Assembly: GCA_947034885.2 (NCBI GenBank)
Contig: OX344753.2
Coordinates: 16,120,001-16,184,000 of the forward strand
Source of the DNA: Thuidium tamariscinum
Taxonomy: Eukaryota > Streptophyta > Bryopsida > Hypnales > Thuidiaceae
Length of the DNA stretch: 64,000 nt
Direction: 5' to 3'
Positions 47,146-58,498 of this stretch are shown here, one piece after another (the stretch's first letter is position 1; each line of letters starts with the position of its first letter). The notes beneath the pieces were generated by a model. That model ran no database searches, had not been told where the DNA came from, and worked only from the letters and a program-made list of their open reading frames with translations. The translations under genes were made by a program, and so were the position numbers.

Positions 47146-47521
47146 GAAAAAGCGCTCCGCGGAGGCTCAAAGCGCATTGTTAGAGAATTTCATTAGTCAT
47201 AGGTGCAAGTAAGGGCTCTTTGCTACCATGCATGAAGGTCAGCGGCATTGGAAGCCTACTGGCCCAAGCACGAACTTTGTTTTTCAGTCCCCTTAGCATG
47301 GCCCCCTAGACGGCTGCAAAGGCTTCGCCTCTCTTGCCGGCCACTAAAGGCCTTTGGCCTTCTTCCATGCTACATCCATGTGTCTACCTCCATTCTCGCC
47401 ATCCCAATCTATGTCGATCTATCTATATGTTTGTCTGGTCTTCACCAGGCCACTTGTAGATGGTGCCTTGTATTTTTCCCCTTACAATTGAATTCGTTCT
47501 TTTGTGTCAAAAAAAAAAAAA
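47146..47521 (+). mobile_element. Poly(A)-tailed retroposed segment (SINE or processed transcript)
   Basis: A 376-bp GC-richer segment ending in a run of about 15 A. It is flanked by a perfect 15-bp duplication, AATTGGCAATCATTT, at 47131-47145 and 47522-47536. This is the signature of LINE-machinery insertion. I see no clear tRNA-type A and B boxes, so it may be a retroposed cellular RNA and not a SINE. The open frame at 47248-47619 runs through the tail and is not a gene. Confidence 0.8.
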
Positions 47522-47536
47522 AATTGGCAATCATTT

Positions 47537-48169
47537 TAGGCCTAATTAAAAGGCATGATCAAACATCTAGCAATTATTCAATAAGGGACCTTTCCTATGT
47601 TCATTTATTTGCTTCATAGTAGAGATGCTCTTATTATTTAACATTTGGCTTGAACTACTCATTTGAAATTTGACTAGATGTTAAGTTAGAAAATCATTAA
47701 AGCATTAAAAGATTCATTTAATGTTCAAAGGTATGTTCTTCTTTTTCCAATGCACCATCAATGTACCAATAGTGTAAAGTTTAGGAAGTAGACACTTGTA
47801 ATGACCACTACATTTTTACTTGCCAAAATTTGTAATTCATTCTATGAATTAAAGGCCCCCAAAATATGAAACTAGCTCAGTTACATGCAAATTTCATTTC
47901 TTTTGTTTCTATGAAAATTTATTGAAAATTATATCAAAGAGTATAGCTCACCTTAAAAGTGTAATCATCTCTTATAATCATGCTTTGTGAACCTCCTACT
48001 TTAATGTGATACATTAGTATGGGACAAATGGCTTAACCTTAGTATTGCATAAAAGTGCAATCTTGTTGAACAAGAAAATTTTACAATCTTTGGAAAGACC
48101 ATTCAACTTTTTAATTTTATCAAGTATGTTATAATATTATCAACCATAGTTTTAAGAATTAGATTAATT
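47537..48169. other. AT-rich intergenic DNA
   Basis: Nothing recognisable. Confidence 0.5.
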
Positions 48170-48900
48170 TTTAAAGCAATTTGCTATTTTTAGTTTAGAA
48201 ATTGCTACAAAGTATTCAAATCCAAGGCTAAAAATTTCATCTATATTTATTCATCACTTTAAGATCCTTTGGTTATTATTTTTAAATGTGCCCCCCTTAA
48301 AATTTAAAACTAATAATTCTTTCTAATTGCACGATTATGACGCTTGGATTATAAAAAGAATTATTTTCAATCCTTTCCAATTGGTTAGGTTTCATCCTTC
48401 AAAATTTTCACCTTAAAATGTGAAGATCCTATAACTTGAAATCCTTCATAATGTATTGAAAGGAATTTGTTAGAAACACAATTATAAAATTTCAACAAAG
48501 AATGTTTCATATTCATGCTTGAAAAAAAAAGTTTGTAATAGATGTGAAATGTTAAGAATTCAATTATGGAATTGAAAAATGCCAATCCCAATTATTCCAA
48601 TGTAATGTTGGAATAAACAACTGGCATCCTATGATTTTATTCTTTTTCCAAAAATATTGAAAAATTGAGTCAAATAAAGAACTTCACGGGTTATAATAAA
48701 ACAAAGAGATTCTATAAATTGCCTACAAACTAAAACTCCTTCTCATTAATCAAAATAGAATGATTTGAAGCTTTCTACATATATGTAATTTTAAAACACA
48801 ATTTCAAATTTAAATTTCTTAAAAAAGTGGATGAAACCAATTCTCAATTTCAATTTTTGACTGTGATTTTTCATTTGATCCTCTCTTCTGCATATTAACT
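48170..48900. repeat. Dispersed AT-rich repeat, copy C (inverted)
   Basis: The reverse complement matches 7700-8100 closely: AATAAAATCATAGGATG, TTGTTTATT, ATTGGCATTTTTCAATTCC, ACATATATGT and TTTTGAT(C/T)AATGAG in the same order. Copy A at 2094-2900 is the third member. Confidence 0.6.
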
Positions 48901-51900
48901 TGTATGATATTTCATCTTCTTTCCAATAACATCCAATTGAGCCATTTTAGAGCTTGGATTTGTTCCAAAATGATGTAAGTTTTGAAAATTTTGTGCAATT
49001 TTGCAACCAAATAACTTATGTGAAGATGGCCTTTCCTTCCGAGAGACTTTATGGAGGGGTTTTCGGGTTTTTTTTAAACACATGCACTAATTTCATTGAT
49101 TTTTATGGAGTTTACTTTGGTTGCCTTCAAACCAAAGCCAAACCATATGATTGAGCCAATTGATGAAGAAGGAAAACATTGCCTAGTGATTTACAAATTC
49201 AGTATTTGTTTTTCTAATCTTGTTGTTATGCAAAAATTAGGAGTAGCCTTTGAGTAAAATATTGTGTAAAATATTTTGTATTGTTTCATAGACAATTGCA
49301 AACTCTATAATTCTCTAGTGGTATTATTTCCCTTACACCCTTAGTCTATGATTTGTTTTTGCAAATGAATAAACACAAATTGCCCACTCAAAGCAATGTG
49401 CATCCCAAAGAATTTTGCAATCACAGACACTCAACAATCTTTTGATGTATTGGGTCCAGTAGAGATGATTTTTTTCATTTGGTTTGAAATTAGCTCCAGT
49501 ATTAGATTCTACATTTATGTTCCAAATTGATGGCATAACTTAAGATTTTAGACTATCCATTTTTAGAAAATGCAAAAGATATTAAAATTTCCATTGCCTT
49601 CACAAATGCATCACATGTACCTTCAAAACTAATCTAAAGACACCCCTACTCCCACATTACTTCACCAAATGCATCAAAATCTAAAGCTTACACTAATAAT
49701 ACTCAAATAATTTCTACCTTAATCACTCCTTTTCCAACCTATCTACATTTTGCCCCAAATTTTGCTCTCACATCACTTAAAATATATTTATATACAATTG
49801 TCTTACTTAATTTTTGTCTTGTAAGAATATGTTGCATGTAGACATTGTGCACAGTTTTGCACACAATCTAGAGCACCTAATTAATGGGCAAATAGTTTCA
49901 ATATTATTATTTTTCCTTCTCTCGATTCATGGTTTAAAACAAGTTACAAAAATATCACTCTCAAGGACAAAAGATAAAACTCAACATCAAGGACATTCTT
50001 TATTATAGATAAAAGCCTATTAATCTTATTTTTATCTTTTAGAATGATTTGATATTCTATCATAAAAAGAAATTTAAAAGAATAAAGTCATCAAGTATCC
50101 ATATATAAATCTTGAGTAATATAGCTATAAATTCAATGAATCAATAAACTATGAATTCTTGACACCATCCGCATAAAAACCACAATTTTAAACAATAGGT
50201 TTATTTGCAAAACATTCCATTTTGACAATATAATAAACAAATATATGATTTCAATTGCAATGAACAAATCCAAAAAAACATAATCAAATATCTATCAAAC
50301 CAATTATGAATCAAATCTTTATATATCTAAAGCATATGCATTTCCTTTGCTCTTGGCTATCCTCTTGTTAGTCAAGAATAATTGTGCGGTCTAAAAGATG
50401 CCCTATTTTGTTAGAACTAATAAAAATTTTCAAGAAAAAATAAAAGATCTACAATCCAATCCAAATCTACAATAGTGCATGTGTGTCAAATCAATTAGAA
50501 CATATGTATCAAATTTGTTTGGGTACATACAATCTAAATCCACATCAAAGAATAAGTGTCAAATCACTTTTGTGCTGAAGTACTTAGAATATATATCTAT
50601 AAAATTGCCAATTGCAATGAAGATAGATAATGATTGATTGGTTCATCACTTCCTCAATACTTGGTGCAAAAAGGACATTTTTTTCCTTGATAATTTTCAT
50701 AGACCCAAGTGGTACTTTTCTCTCACTTTGCTTCCCAGGCTAAATCATCAATCAACATTAGATTAGTTGTTCTTTATTCTTGCTCTTTGTCTCTACCATT
50801 ACTTTGAAAGGAAAAAATAATAATATATTTGTCAAATCAATTCATCCATCAATTGCTTATAATTCCAATCAAAATCCAAATTCTCTTAGAATAAGCATTC
50901 ATACCAAGGAGATATAACTTTGCTCTAAAAGGAACAAAGTAAATTCCATGGTGATGGAAGATTGCGATAGAAAGGTGCTTGAAGAAATTATTCTAATCAT
51001 TCAATCATGTGGGATAATATTGAGACCTCTAAAACATTAAGATTTATCCCCCTTGTAGTATGAATGTAACTTTATAGTATAGAATACCAACTTCCATTCT
51101 AAAACAATACCATTACCAATTCTAATGTATATGACTATACATCAACTACAAAAATTTAATTACACAAAAATTGTAGATCACTAATTATATACAATTGAAC
51201 ATAGGATTATTTGAACACCATATGAATAAATCATGAATTTTTTATGTATAGTCTCTAAGTGTACCAAAATACAATATTAAGCTCGTCAAAACTCTTATCT
51301 TTTGATAATGTACATTTTGAGTAAAACTAAATAAATATTGAAGAAAATCAAATATATTTAAATTTAGATATAAGTATTTCATTTTGGGTAGTATTGATTA
51401 TGGATGTACAACCCTATTCAAATTTTCTTATAACTTCTTAATGACCTAAGGAAGTCCAAATTTTCAAAATTGTGCAGATGTATAATAATGTGTAGCTTGG
51501 AATAATAATCTAATGGTCATTCTTTAGTCATAGGTATAAAATATGATATGTAGATAATTATGTAGACCATATATGCACAATTAGATCAAATAGTACACAA
51601 ACCAATATTTTTCAATCAAAATCGAAGCCAAAAATTGTTGATTCCTTCTTATTGGTTATAGATTAAATATTTGTAATTTTTACAAGAATTTTTTTCTTTG
51701 AGTATAAAATCTTAAGTTCTTAACATAGTGAATTTTAAAGATTTTTATATTATTTTTTTGTTCAAGTCACTTTTGAAGGATCATTTTTGAACTAAAGAAG
51801 CTAGGCTTTGAGGCTAGACCTACTGATACATTTTGAGTAATAGAATATTTGCAAAGCAAAGCCTTGAAAATCTGTATCGTACAAATATTAAATAACTTAT

Positions 51901-53730
51901 ACAAGAATCATGAAAAAAAATTATGGATGAAAAAACATATTTTGTGTACTTGGTATATATTTGTATTCATCCATTGTTCAAAATTTGAACATGTGATCCT
52001 TAAGGGATTAAGGCTCTATGAATAAAAATAAAAATCCTTCAATTATTATGTGATTCAAATATTTTTTACTAACCTAGATTGAATTGTAAATGATATAGCA
52101 TTCTTGCTTAACCCCTACAGTTTCCTTACAATAAATTATACCAAAAAAATCCCTCCAAAACTACCATTTTTGTTGCAAAGAGTGAGAACCTTTACAAAAA
52201 ATTTAAAAAATTGCAAATTCAGCAATCATAAGATTTTGTACTACATTGGTATAAGAAAGTGTAAGAAATTTTAGAAACTCTGATTGTGTAAATTGAGTAT
52301 AGCACATAGTTTCTTTGTTGGGCTTTTTTTTCAATTTCTCTTTTGCTCTTTCTCTTTGTGTGACTATTTTTTGGGCTTGTTGTGGATCTTTGGTTCCAGT
52401 TCTTATTACAATGGCTTGCCCTTTCTTATCATTAGAAATAAAAATAAAAATAGAGACATTATTAGGTTTAATTTAATTTCAAAGCTTTGGAAACACTAGA
52501 TTCTCATGCCTTGGCCATTCATGGGTTAATATCCCCATTAAGTATATAAAGACATTTTAGATCCGGGCTTGGTGAAACTTTAGTGGATTTCTACATTAGA
52601 ATATACATTTCAAATATTTCATATTCTTCACATATAGCAATATATGTTCATAATTTAATCACATATTTTCATAATTAAAGACATCAGTTGGAATTCCATA
52701 TGATTTTAAAAGAAATTTCTTTGTAATAATCATAGTAATTACAAAAATGCTAAAAATAGTATAAGGTTTTTACAGAAAATGGGAATAATATTGACAAACT
52801 TCATAGTGTAATTGGTGTATTCTTTGAGCTCACACCAAATTAAAGAAATTTGTTAGAAAAAGTTCCAAAGTTGTGTATTTTGGGTTTTAAGACACTATTT
52901 TCAAAGTGTCACAAAATTTACAATTTTATCAATTTTGCAAAAGATTAGAATGTAATAAAAAATAGATTATTGGAACTACATTTTCTTAGTTTAGCTTCAA
53001 AGCATTTAAAATCATGAAATATATGTAAAATAGAAGTTTGAATTTTAAAATGTTTGTCGAGCTTACAATGTCATGAAAGGGTTAATTCCTAAATGCCCAA
53101 GGTATCAAAATCTGGTGTGCAAAACAATGAAGTTAAATAAAACCTAACTAAGTTGCTATTTTTAGTACCTCATATTTCTAGAAACTTCTTTGTGAAGTCT
53201 ACTTTAAGCATAAAAAATCCGATCTTGAAAATGATCAATTGTGATTTTTCTATTCAAGATTCTATGCAAGAGTGCCCCCCGGAGTGCCCATTGCAATCTT
53301 GACTTTCCGTAGTGTTGAGTGCTCTTGAGAATGAGCATTAAATACATTAGATCTTGGAGAAAGAACCAAGTAAGAAATTCATTTAAAAAAATTATAGGAT
53401 AGATTTTGGAAAGCTATAAATTGATTGGAATCATGGATGTTAGATCCTTTAACCTCATATTTATTTGGTGACCAACTTTATAGATTTGACATGTGAAAAG
53501 AGGATCGAAAAACTTCAAGTCACTTTTGCAGTTTTGACACCTTCATGATCAAACATTATAATCTTTCAATCTATAAGTGCTATTGTTGTGTTTTCTTTTC
53601 TTAAGTGATCTCTAATATGTCTAGTTTGAATTTGTAGGGTTACATTTCAAAAAATAATAATAAAGCTTATCAAAATGTTGGCTTTTTTTGTTTAATGTAG
53701 AGTAAATTTCTAGAAGGTCAAAAAAGGCCT
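48901..53730. other. Long AT-rich gene desert
   Basis: About 4.8 kb with only short chance frames. I saw no exon, RNA gene, terminal inverted repeat or target duplication that I could support. Confidence 0.5.
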
Positions 53731-53739
53731 TTAGTTGTG

Positions 53740-54345
53740 GACCCAAGGTCGCCCTAGCCATGGTCGCCCCACTCTAGTGGTAGAAAATTAAAACTTGTTG
53801 AAGGACCTATGATCACCCCACATACAGTCACCCAAGTCCAAACTCCCAAAGTCCCAGGGAGGACACTTCTTGTATATTTGGGGGACCCACGTGCGGCAGT
53901 GGGGTATTTTTAGGGGGGCTATCAATTACTTGTAATCATTACTTGGCAACATTAAAAGAGCCCCTATTTTACCATAAAGTGGAAAAATCAGCCATATTAT
54001 CATCCCTATTTTATTTTTAAAACACTTTGCCTTTTTAATATCCCCTATTTTATATGTAAATATCTTATAAATTTTATCTAAGATTATTTAAATGTACCCT
54101 ATATTCCGCCGCATGTAGGTTATTAAAAAACGGGAAGAATCCTCCCCTAGCCCAAAGTAGTGGAAAATTCAAACTTACCTTGTGGAAGGACCCACAGTCA
54201 CCCCACGTGTGGTTGCCCCAACCCAGTGGTGAGAAATTAAAACTCGTTGAAGGATCCACAATCGCCCCACATGTGGTCACGCGAACCCAAAGTAGTGGAA
54301 AATTCAAACTTACCTCATGGAAGGACTCGCAGTCACCTTAGCCCA
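53740..54345. repeat. Tandem repeat of about 64 bp, interrupted by a MITE
   Basis: Units contain GGTGAGAAATTAAAACTCGT or GTGGAAAATTCAAACTTACC followed by GAAGGAC, then (A/C)(C/A)AGTC/ATC ACCCCAC. They occur at about 53780, 54158, 54220 and 54290. The 298-bp MITE at 53853-54150 sits in the array, with target CCCAAAGT belonging to a unit. Confidence 0.65.
53853..54150. mobile_element. 298-bp hAT-like MITE, copy 2
   Basis: Same element as 44216-44513, same length. Target duplication CCCAAAGT at 53845-53852 and 54151-54158, perfect. Confidence 0.92.
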
Positions 54346-54834
54346 ATGGTTACTATAAGAAACAAGTGTTGTTTTTCTTACATCAGAAAAAACATGTGAA
54401 AATGTCATTTTTGATAGGTTACAATTCACCAAGGACTTCACCTAAAATCCATCATAAAATACGAGCAAAAAAAGTGCTAAAATTTCAGTTGACAAGTCTG
54501 AATTTGGTGTTTTTTTTCGAACGTAAAATAAAACGGGGTCTTCCAATTTTTGCAAAGCGCTACATGTGGAGGGGTCTTAAATGCCACATAAGCTCTTTTG
54601 GAGACAAGCAATGCCACATAGGATGATTTTTCATCCAAAATCATTTTGACCAAAGTTGTGACATGGACTTTGAAAAAAATGATGTGGACTCCAAATTGTG
54701 ATGACATGGACCCTAAAATGTGATGATGTGGCATGCTTTGTCAACAAACTTTTGTGTCATTTAAAAATTTTAATGGTCTTCTTTAAGACATCAAATCAAT
54801 TTTTTTCCAAGACATCAAATTGAACATCACTTGG
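54346..54834. other. AT-rich spacer between MITE copies
   Basis: Repeats of ATGTGG/GACATGG occur at 54560-54740. The frames at 54366-54626 and 54477-54734 overlap on opposite strands and are not supported. Confidence 0.45.
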
Positions 54835-55132
54835 CCCGGGGAGGACACTTCTTGTGTATTTGGGGGACCCACGTGCGGCGGTGGGGTATTTTTAGGGGGG
54901 CTATCAATTACTTGTAATCATTACTTGGAAACATTAAAAGAGCCCCTATTTTACCATAAAGCGGAAAAATTAGCCATATTATCATCCCTATTTTATTTTT
55001 AAAACACTTTGCCTTTTTAATGTCCCCTAATTTATATGTAAATGTTTTATAAATTTTACTTGAGATTATTTAAATGTACCCTATATTCTGCCGCACGTAG
55101 GTTATTAAAAAACGGGAAGTGTCCTCCCCTAA
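54835..55132. mobile_element. 298-bp hAT-like MITE, copy 3
   Basis: Same length and orientation as copies 1 and 2. Target duplication TCACTTGG at 54827-54834 and 55133-55140, perfect. Ends CCCGGGGAGGACACTTC and (reverse complement) TTAGGGGAGGACACTTC. Confidence 0.92.
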
Positions 55133-55696
55133 TCACTTGGTACATATTCTACTTACAGCTCTTATCCATCCAATCTATTGGTACTCTTGACAATTGAGAT
55201 GGGACAATTGATATAAATCTTGATTTAATTATTTTCTAGTTGTATTCTAGTTGCAAAGTAGTTGCATTCTAGTTGAATTGTAGTCAAATTTAGACTATTC
55301 CCAATTGTAGTTTGACACACTCAACTCTACAAAACCTAAAGTGGTCCATGTTGACAAGTGTGATGAATTTTGGATGTAGAATACATCACATAAATTCTTT
55401 TGTTAGATTCCTGTAATCCAAACTTCAACTTGCAACTACTTTGCTACATGGAACTCGAAACTCTAACTTTCAATTACTTTGCGACTACTTTGCAACTATA
55501 GTAGTGTAAACATTAAATTTGGTGCAAATGCAGAGGGTTGTAGTTGCAGAGAAGTTGCGTAGGACACATAGTTGCATATCAGTCAATTGCGGCGGACATG
55601 ATTTTCTTCTAGTGAAAAAAACATTGTAGTACAAAGATATGTTATAATTCAAATCATGATATTGTTACCCAACTAGCCTCTAAAGACGTCTAGGCT
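55133..55696. repeat. Foldback-like region with TAGTTGCA words
   Basis: TTCTAGTTGCAAAGTAGTTG at about 55243 has a reverse-complement counterpart, CTACTTTGCAACTA, at about 55480, and several more GTTGCA/TGCAAC words occur up to 55590. It may be a decayed inverted-repeat element. Limits uncertain. Confidence 0.35.
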
Positions 55697-56368
55697 ATGG
55701 TCAATGATCTTGACTTAAATGTTATGATGCACCTCCTTCGGGATAGAGTTGAAATCTTTTCATCTCAACAATTAGTTTACATAGAAAGAACTATAGAAAA
55801 TGATGTTATTGGTACTCTTGAAGGCCAAGTTGGTATTCTCCAAGGCCAAATAGTAAACCTCCAAGGCATGATGCAAAAGCAGCAAAAGCAGATGGATGAG
55901 TTTAAGAAGGATTTCGTAATGATTATACATGACATAGAAGAGCGATTGGAGGTTTTTGAACTCTTCTATCACCAAGGTATGGGAAATGTCTTAAGAGCAT
56001 TTTGTGATGTCGTTTTGGATGCTTTTTATAAGGCTTGTGGGAAGGGATCTATGAAAAAAGAAGAGAAAGCAAAATGGCTACTAGTTCATGGAGCAACTAG
56101 TATTGAAGCGTTTGTGACTAAGGGAGTTGCTCTTGTTCTTTTTGATCTTGAGAAAAAAGCCATCAATGTTAACTTTTCTCTCCTCAAGTGCCTTGCAAAA
56201 GCTTCAACTAGCTTAAGCTACCAAATTTCTCATAGGGCTTCCCCTATAGAGGTGGCCACTATCCTTGAGAAAAATGGGAGAAATTTGTTTGAAGGTCAGT
56301 TTAGGAATGTTTGTACTTTTTTTCAAGCACTTTTTAAAGTAAGCTCCAAGAAAATTGTGAAGGATTGA
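55697..56368 (+). CDS. Intronless ORF, 223 aa, coiled-coil N-terminus, unknown
   Basis: The longest uninterrupted frame in the TE-rich right part. The ATG follows an in-frame TAG, and the frame ends with TGA. Residues 30-90 have a heptad-like pattern (ENDVIGTLEGQVGILQGQIV, then MMQKQQKQMDEFKKDF and IIHDIEERLEVFELF), likely a coiled coil. The rest is alpha-helical-looking and Lys-rich, ending FKVSSKKIVKD. I recognise no family. In AT-rich DNA 223 codons without a stop is unlikely by chance, so it is or recently was coding. Neighbours are only transposons, so a transposon protein is possible. No signal peptide or membrane segment is seen. Confidence 0.45.
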   Translation: MVNDLDLNVMMHLLRDRVEIFSSQQLVYIERTIENDVIGTLEGQVGILQGQIVNLQGMMQKQQKQMDEFKKDFVMIIHDIEERLEVFELFYHQGMGNVLRAFCDVVLDAFYKACGKGSMKKEEKAKWLLVHGATSIEAFVTKGVALVLFDLEKKAINVNFSLLKCLAKASTSLSYQISHRASPIEVATILEKNGRNLFEGQFRNVCTFFQALFKVSSKKIVKD

Positions 56369-56534
56369 AAGAAAGGCCGGCGGAAGGAAGAATTCAAGAA
56401 AAAGTTCAAAGCTCTTTTTTGACTCAAACTAGGTATACTTTCATTAAATTTAAAAGCCTTATTTGTTTGATAGTTTGATGAATTCTATTTCTAAAGTTTT
56501 TACAAGTTCTTTTATTTTGAAGGATCAAATATTG

Positions 56535-56749
56535 CACTATAAAAAACTTGTGTTTTAGGTGACGGATTTAGGTGACATTTAATGAAACAACACGTATTTT
56601 TATGTCAAGAATGATGTCCGCTACAATATTATGGTGTCCGCCATAACATAAAGATCTTATGGCTGACATCATTATTGACATAAAAACATGAGTTGTTACA
56701 TTGAATGTCATCTAAAATCCGTTACCTAAAACACAAGTTTCTTTTAGTG
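56535..56749. mobile_element. 215-bp CACTA-type MITE
   Basis: Starts CACTATAAAAAACTTGTGTT and ends (reverse complement) CACTAAAAGAAACTTGTGTT. It is flanked by the 3-bp duplication TTG at 56532-56534 and 56750-56752. The two halves are nearly complementary along most of the length. Ends and duplication size fit the CACTA superfamily. Confidence 0.9.
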
Positions 56750-58055
56750 TTGATCGCCTGGCATTGAAGGATTAATAGTTTACAGCAGTTTGTAATTTTG
56801 ATATATTATTTTGTAACATCTAACAAACTCTTTGATAAGTGTAGGTGTTTATCCTTTTCACTATTTTGGTATCTTGAATTTATTGCATGATGGCAGTCAA
56901 GTCACCAATACGATTTGAGATATTGAAGGAATAGTGAAGAACCTACGCCTAAATTTGGGGACAGTTTGCCCATCATTAAATTGACACGTTGGAGCCAATA
57001 AGGATTTAGGATTGATAGATGTGGGATGCACTTTAGGTTGAACGTGCACAAGTTTTGTGTAATGACCGTTGCAACACTACAAGAAAAAGGAGTCTTTTAA
57101 GTATAGTCCTAGTAGAATGGTCTTTTAAGTAATGACTTTTAAGTAAGTTTTTTAGTAAAAATGATTATACTAAGGAGCAATTAAAACCTGTTGGACCACT
57201 AAAATTGAAAATTATGTGAATTTTGAGCTTAAAAATGAATTATTTTTGTTATTTCTTCAACGAGTTGCTATAATTATTCAAAAAATAATACTCTTCATAA
57301 CATGCACATCATCAATCCAAATGAAATGAATCAAAGCATTCCATCTAGATTAAAATATATTCAATTAAAAACTAATTTTTTAGAATTTTTTTTCAATTTT
57401 TTTGTGTTTTATTTAGTTGTTTCAACTTGGCAATTTTGACTTTGAGTGACATAACTTTTGCTCCTATACATTGATTTAATTAAATATAATATTCCTATAA
57501 AGCAAACCTATTCTTCTATCTTAAAGTAAAATTTAACAAAAAAAATATATAATAATTTGAGATAGTAAGGACATGCCAAAACATACATTTGACAGTGAGG
57601 GATTATTGGGTGTTTAGGGGTTAAAATAATGAAGTAGAAAAAATCAATATAAACATACATGGTTGCTTAAACTAGTGAAGTGATCCTTCCAAAGTCTCTT
57701 ATGACTAACTAGACTTCTTATAGATCTCCTTGTGGTCCTTTTTCTAATATGCAGACACTATTATTTCACTAATGAAATATACTTATACACATACCTAGGT
57801 TTGTAACCTTGTCTTAACTCTACAATATACTAAGATTTATTTACATTATTATTTATTTAAAAATAAACCAAAATAACATTTTGTTCGCAGAAATTTGCAT
57901 CCAAAAAATTGTAGTAAATCATATATTGAGGGTCTAATTTCAAAAGAAGTATTGATGATAGCATTTTCTATCTTGTATGATGAAGTTTAGTTATATTAAA
58001 TTTTATTTATATATAGAAAGAGAGAAAGAAAGAGACACATACACATACACACACA
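56750..58055. other. AT-rich intergenic DNA
   Basis: The stretch 57180-57640 resembles 59540-59870 (shared: CATAACTTTTGCTCCTA-like words, TTTCTATCTT) and is an old dispersed repeat. A CACTACAAGAAAAA word at 57075 looks like a lone CACTA end. No gene. Confidence 0.45.
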
Positions 58056-58498
58056 GGGTGCACTTAAGGTAACATGAGCCACGGACGACGTGCTTTGGGT
58101 CCTTTTTTGAGTCCTTTTTGGAATATTTTGTAGAATATTTCATTCAAAAATGTCTCCAATTGCATTGAAAATAATTCAAAATACATTCAATTGAAATATT
58201 GATGGCAAATTCTATTCAAAAGTTCAAAAATTTCAATGAAAAGGTTTGTTATTCATCAAATAAAGCACACCACTAAGGAGTACAAAGGACTGGTTACAGT
58301 ACCTTTATAAGTCCTTTTGATGTCCTCTTTTTAGTTAGAATGCATTCATATTTTGACACATAATATGTCTATATATATAAAACATTGACATATAATTTTT
58401 TTTCATTCTTTTGAATATTTGTAGTTGTTATAATGAAGATTCCATGGAAAAAAGCACTGGTTACAAGAATAGTGGCTCATGTTACCTTAAGTGCACCC
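58056..58498. mobile_element. 443-bp element with perfect 27-bp inverted ends
   Basis: Inverted repeats at 58056-58082 and 58472-58498 begin GGGTGCACTTAAGGTAACAT and are identical over 27 bases. CACA occurs on both sides (58052-58055 and 58499-58502), but the left flank is a CA run, so this duplication is weak. Non-coding; superfamily unknown. Confidence 0.8.

Noticed and set aside
47248-47619. A 123-codon gene
   Set aside because: The frame runs through the poly(A) tail and target duplication of a retroposed segment.
48901-53730. Short frames such as 49814-50008 and 52284-52499
   Set aside because: At most 73 codons, hydrophobic composition expected from T-rich DNA, no family.
57075-57110. 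A CACTA element starting CACTACAAGAAAAA
   Set aside because: No matching opposite end (TTTTTCTTGTAGTG) found in the window; may be a lone remnant.
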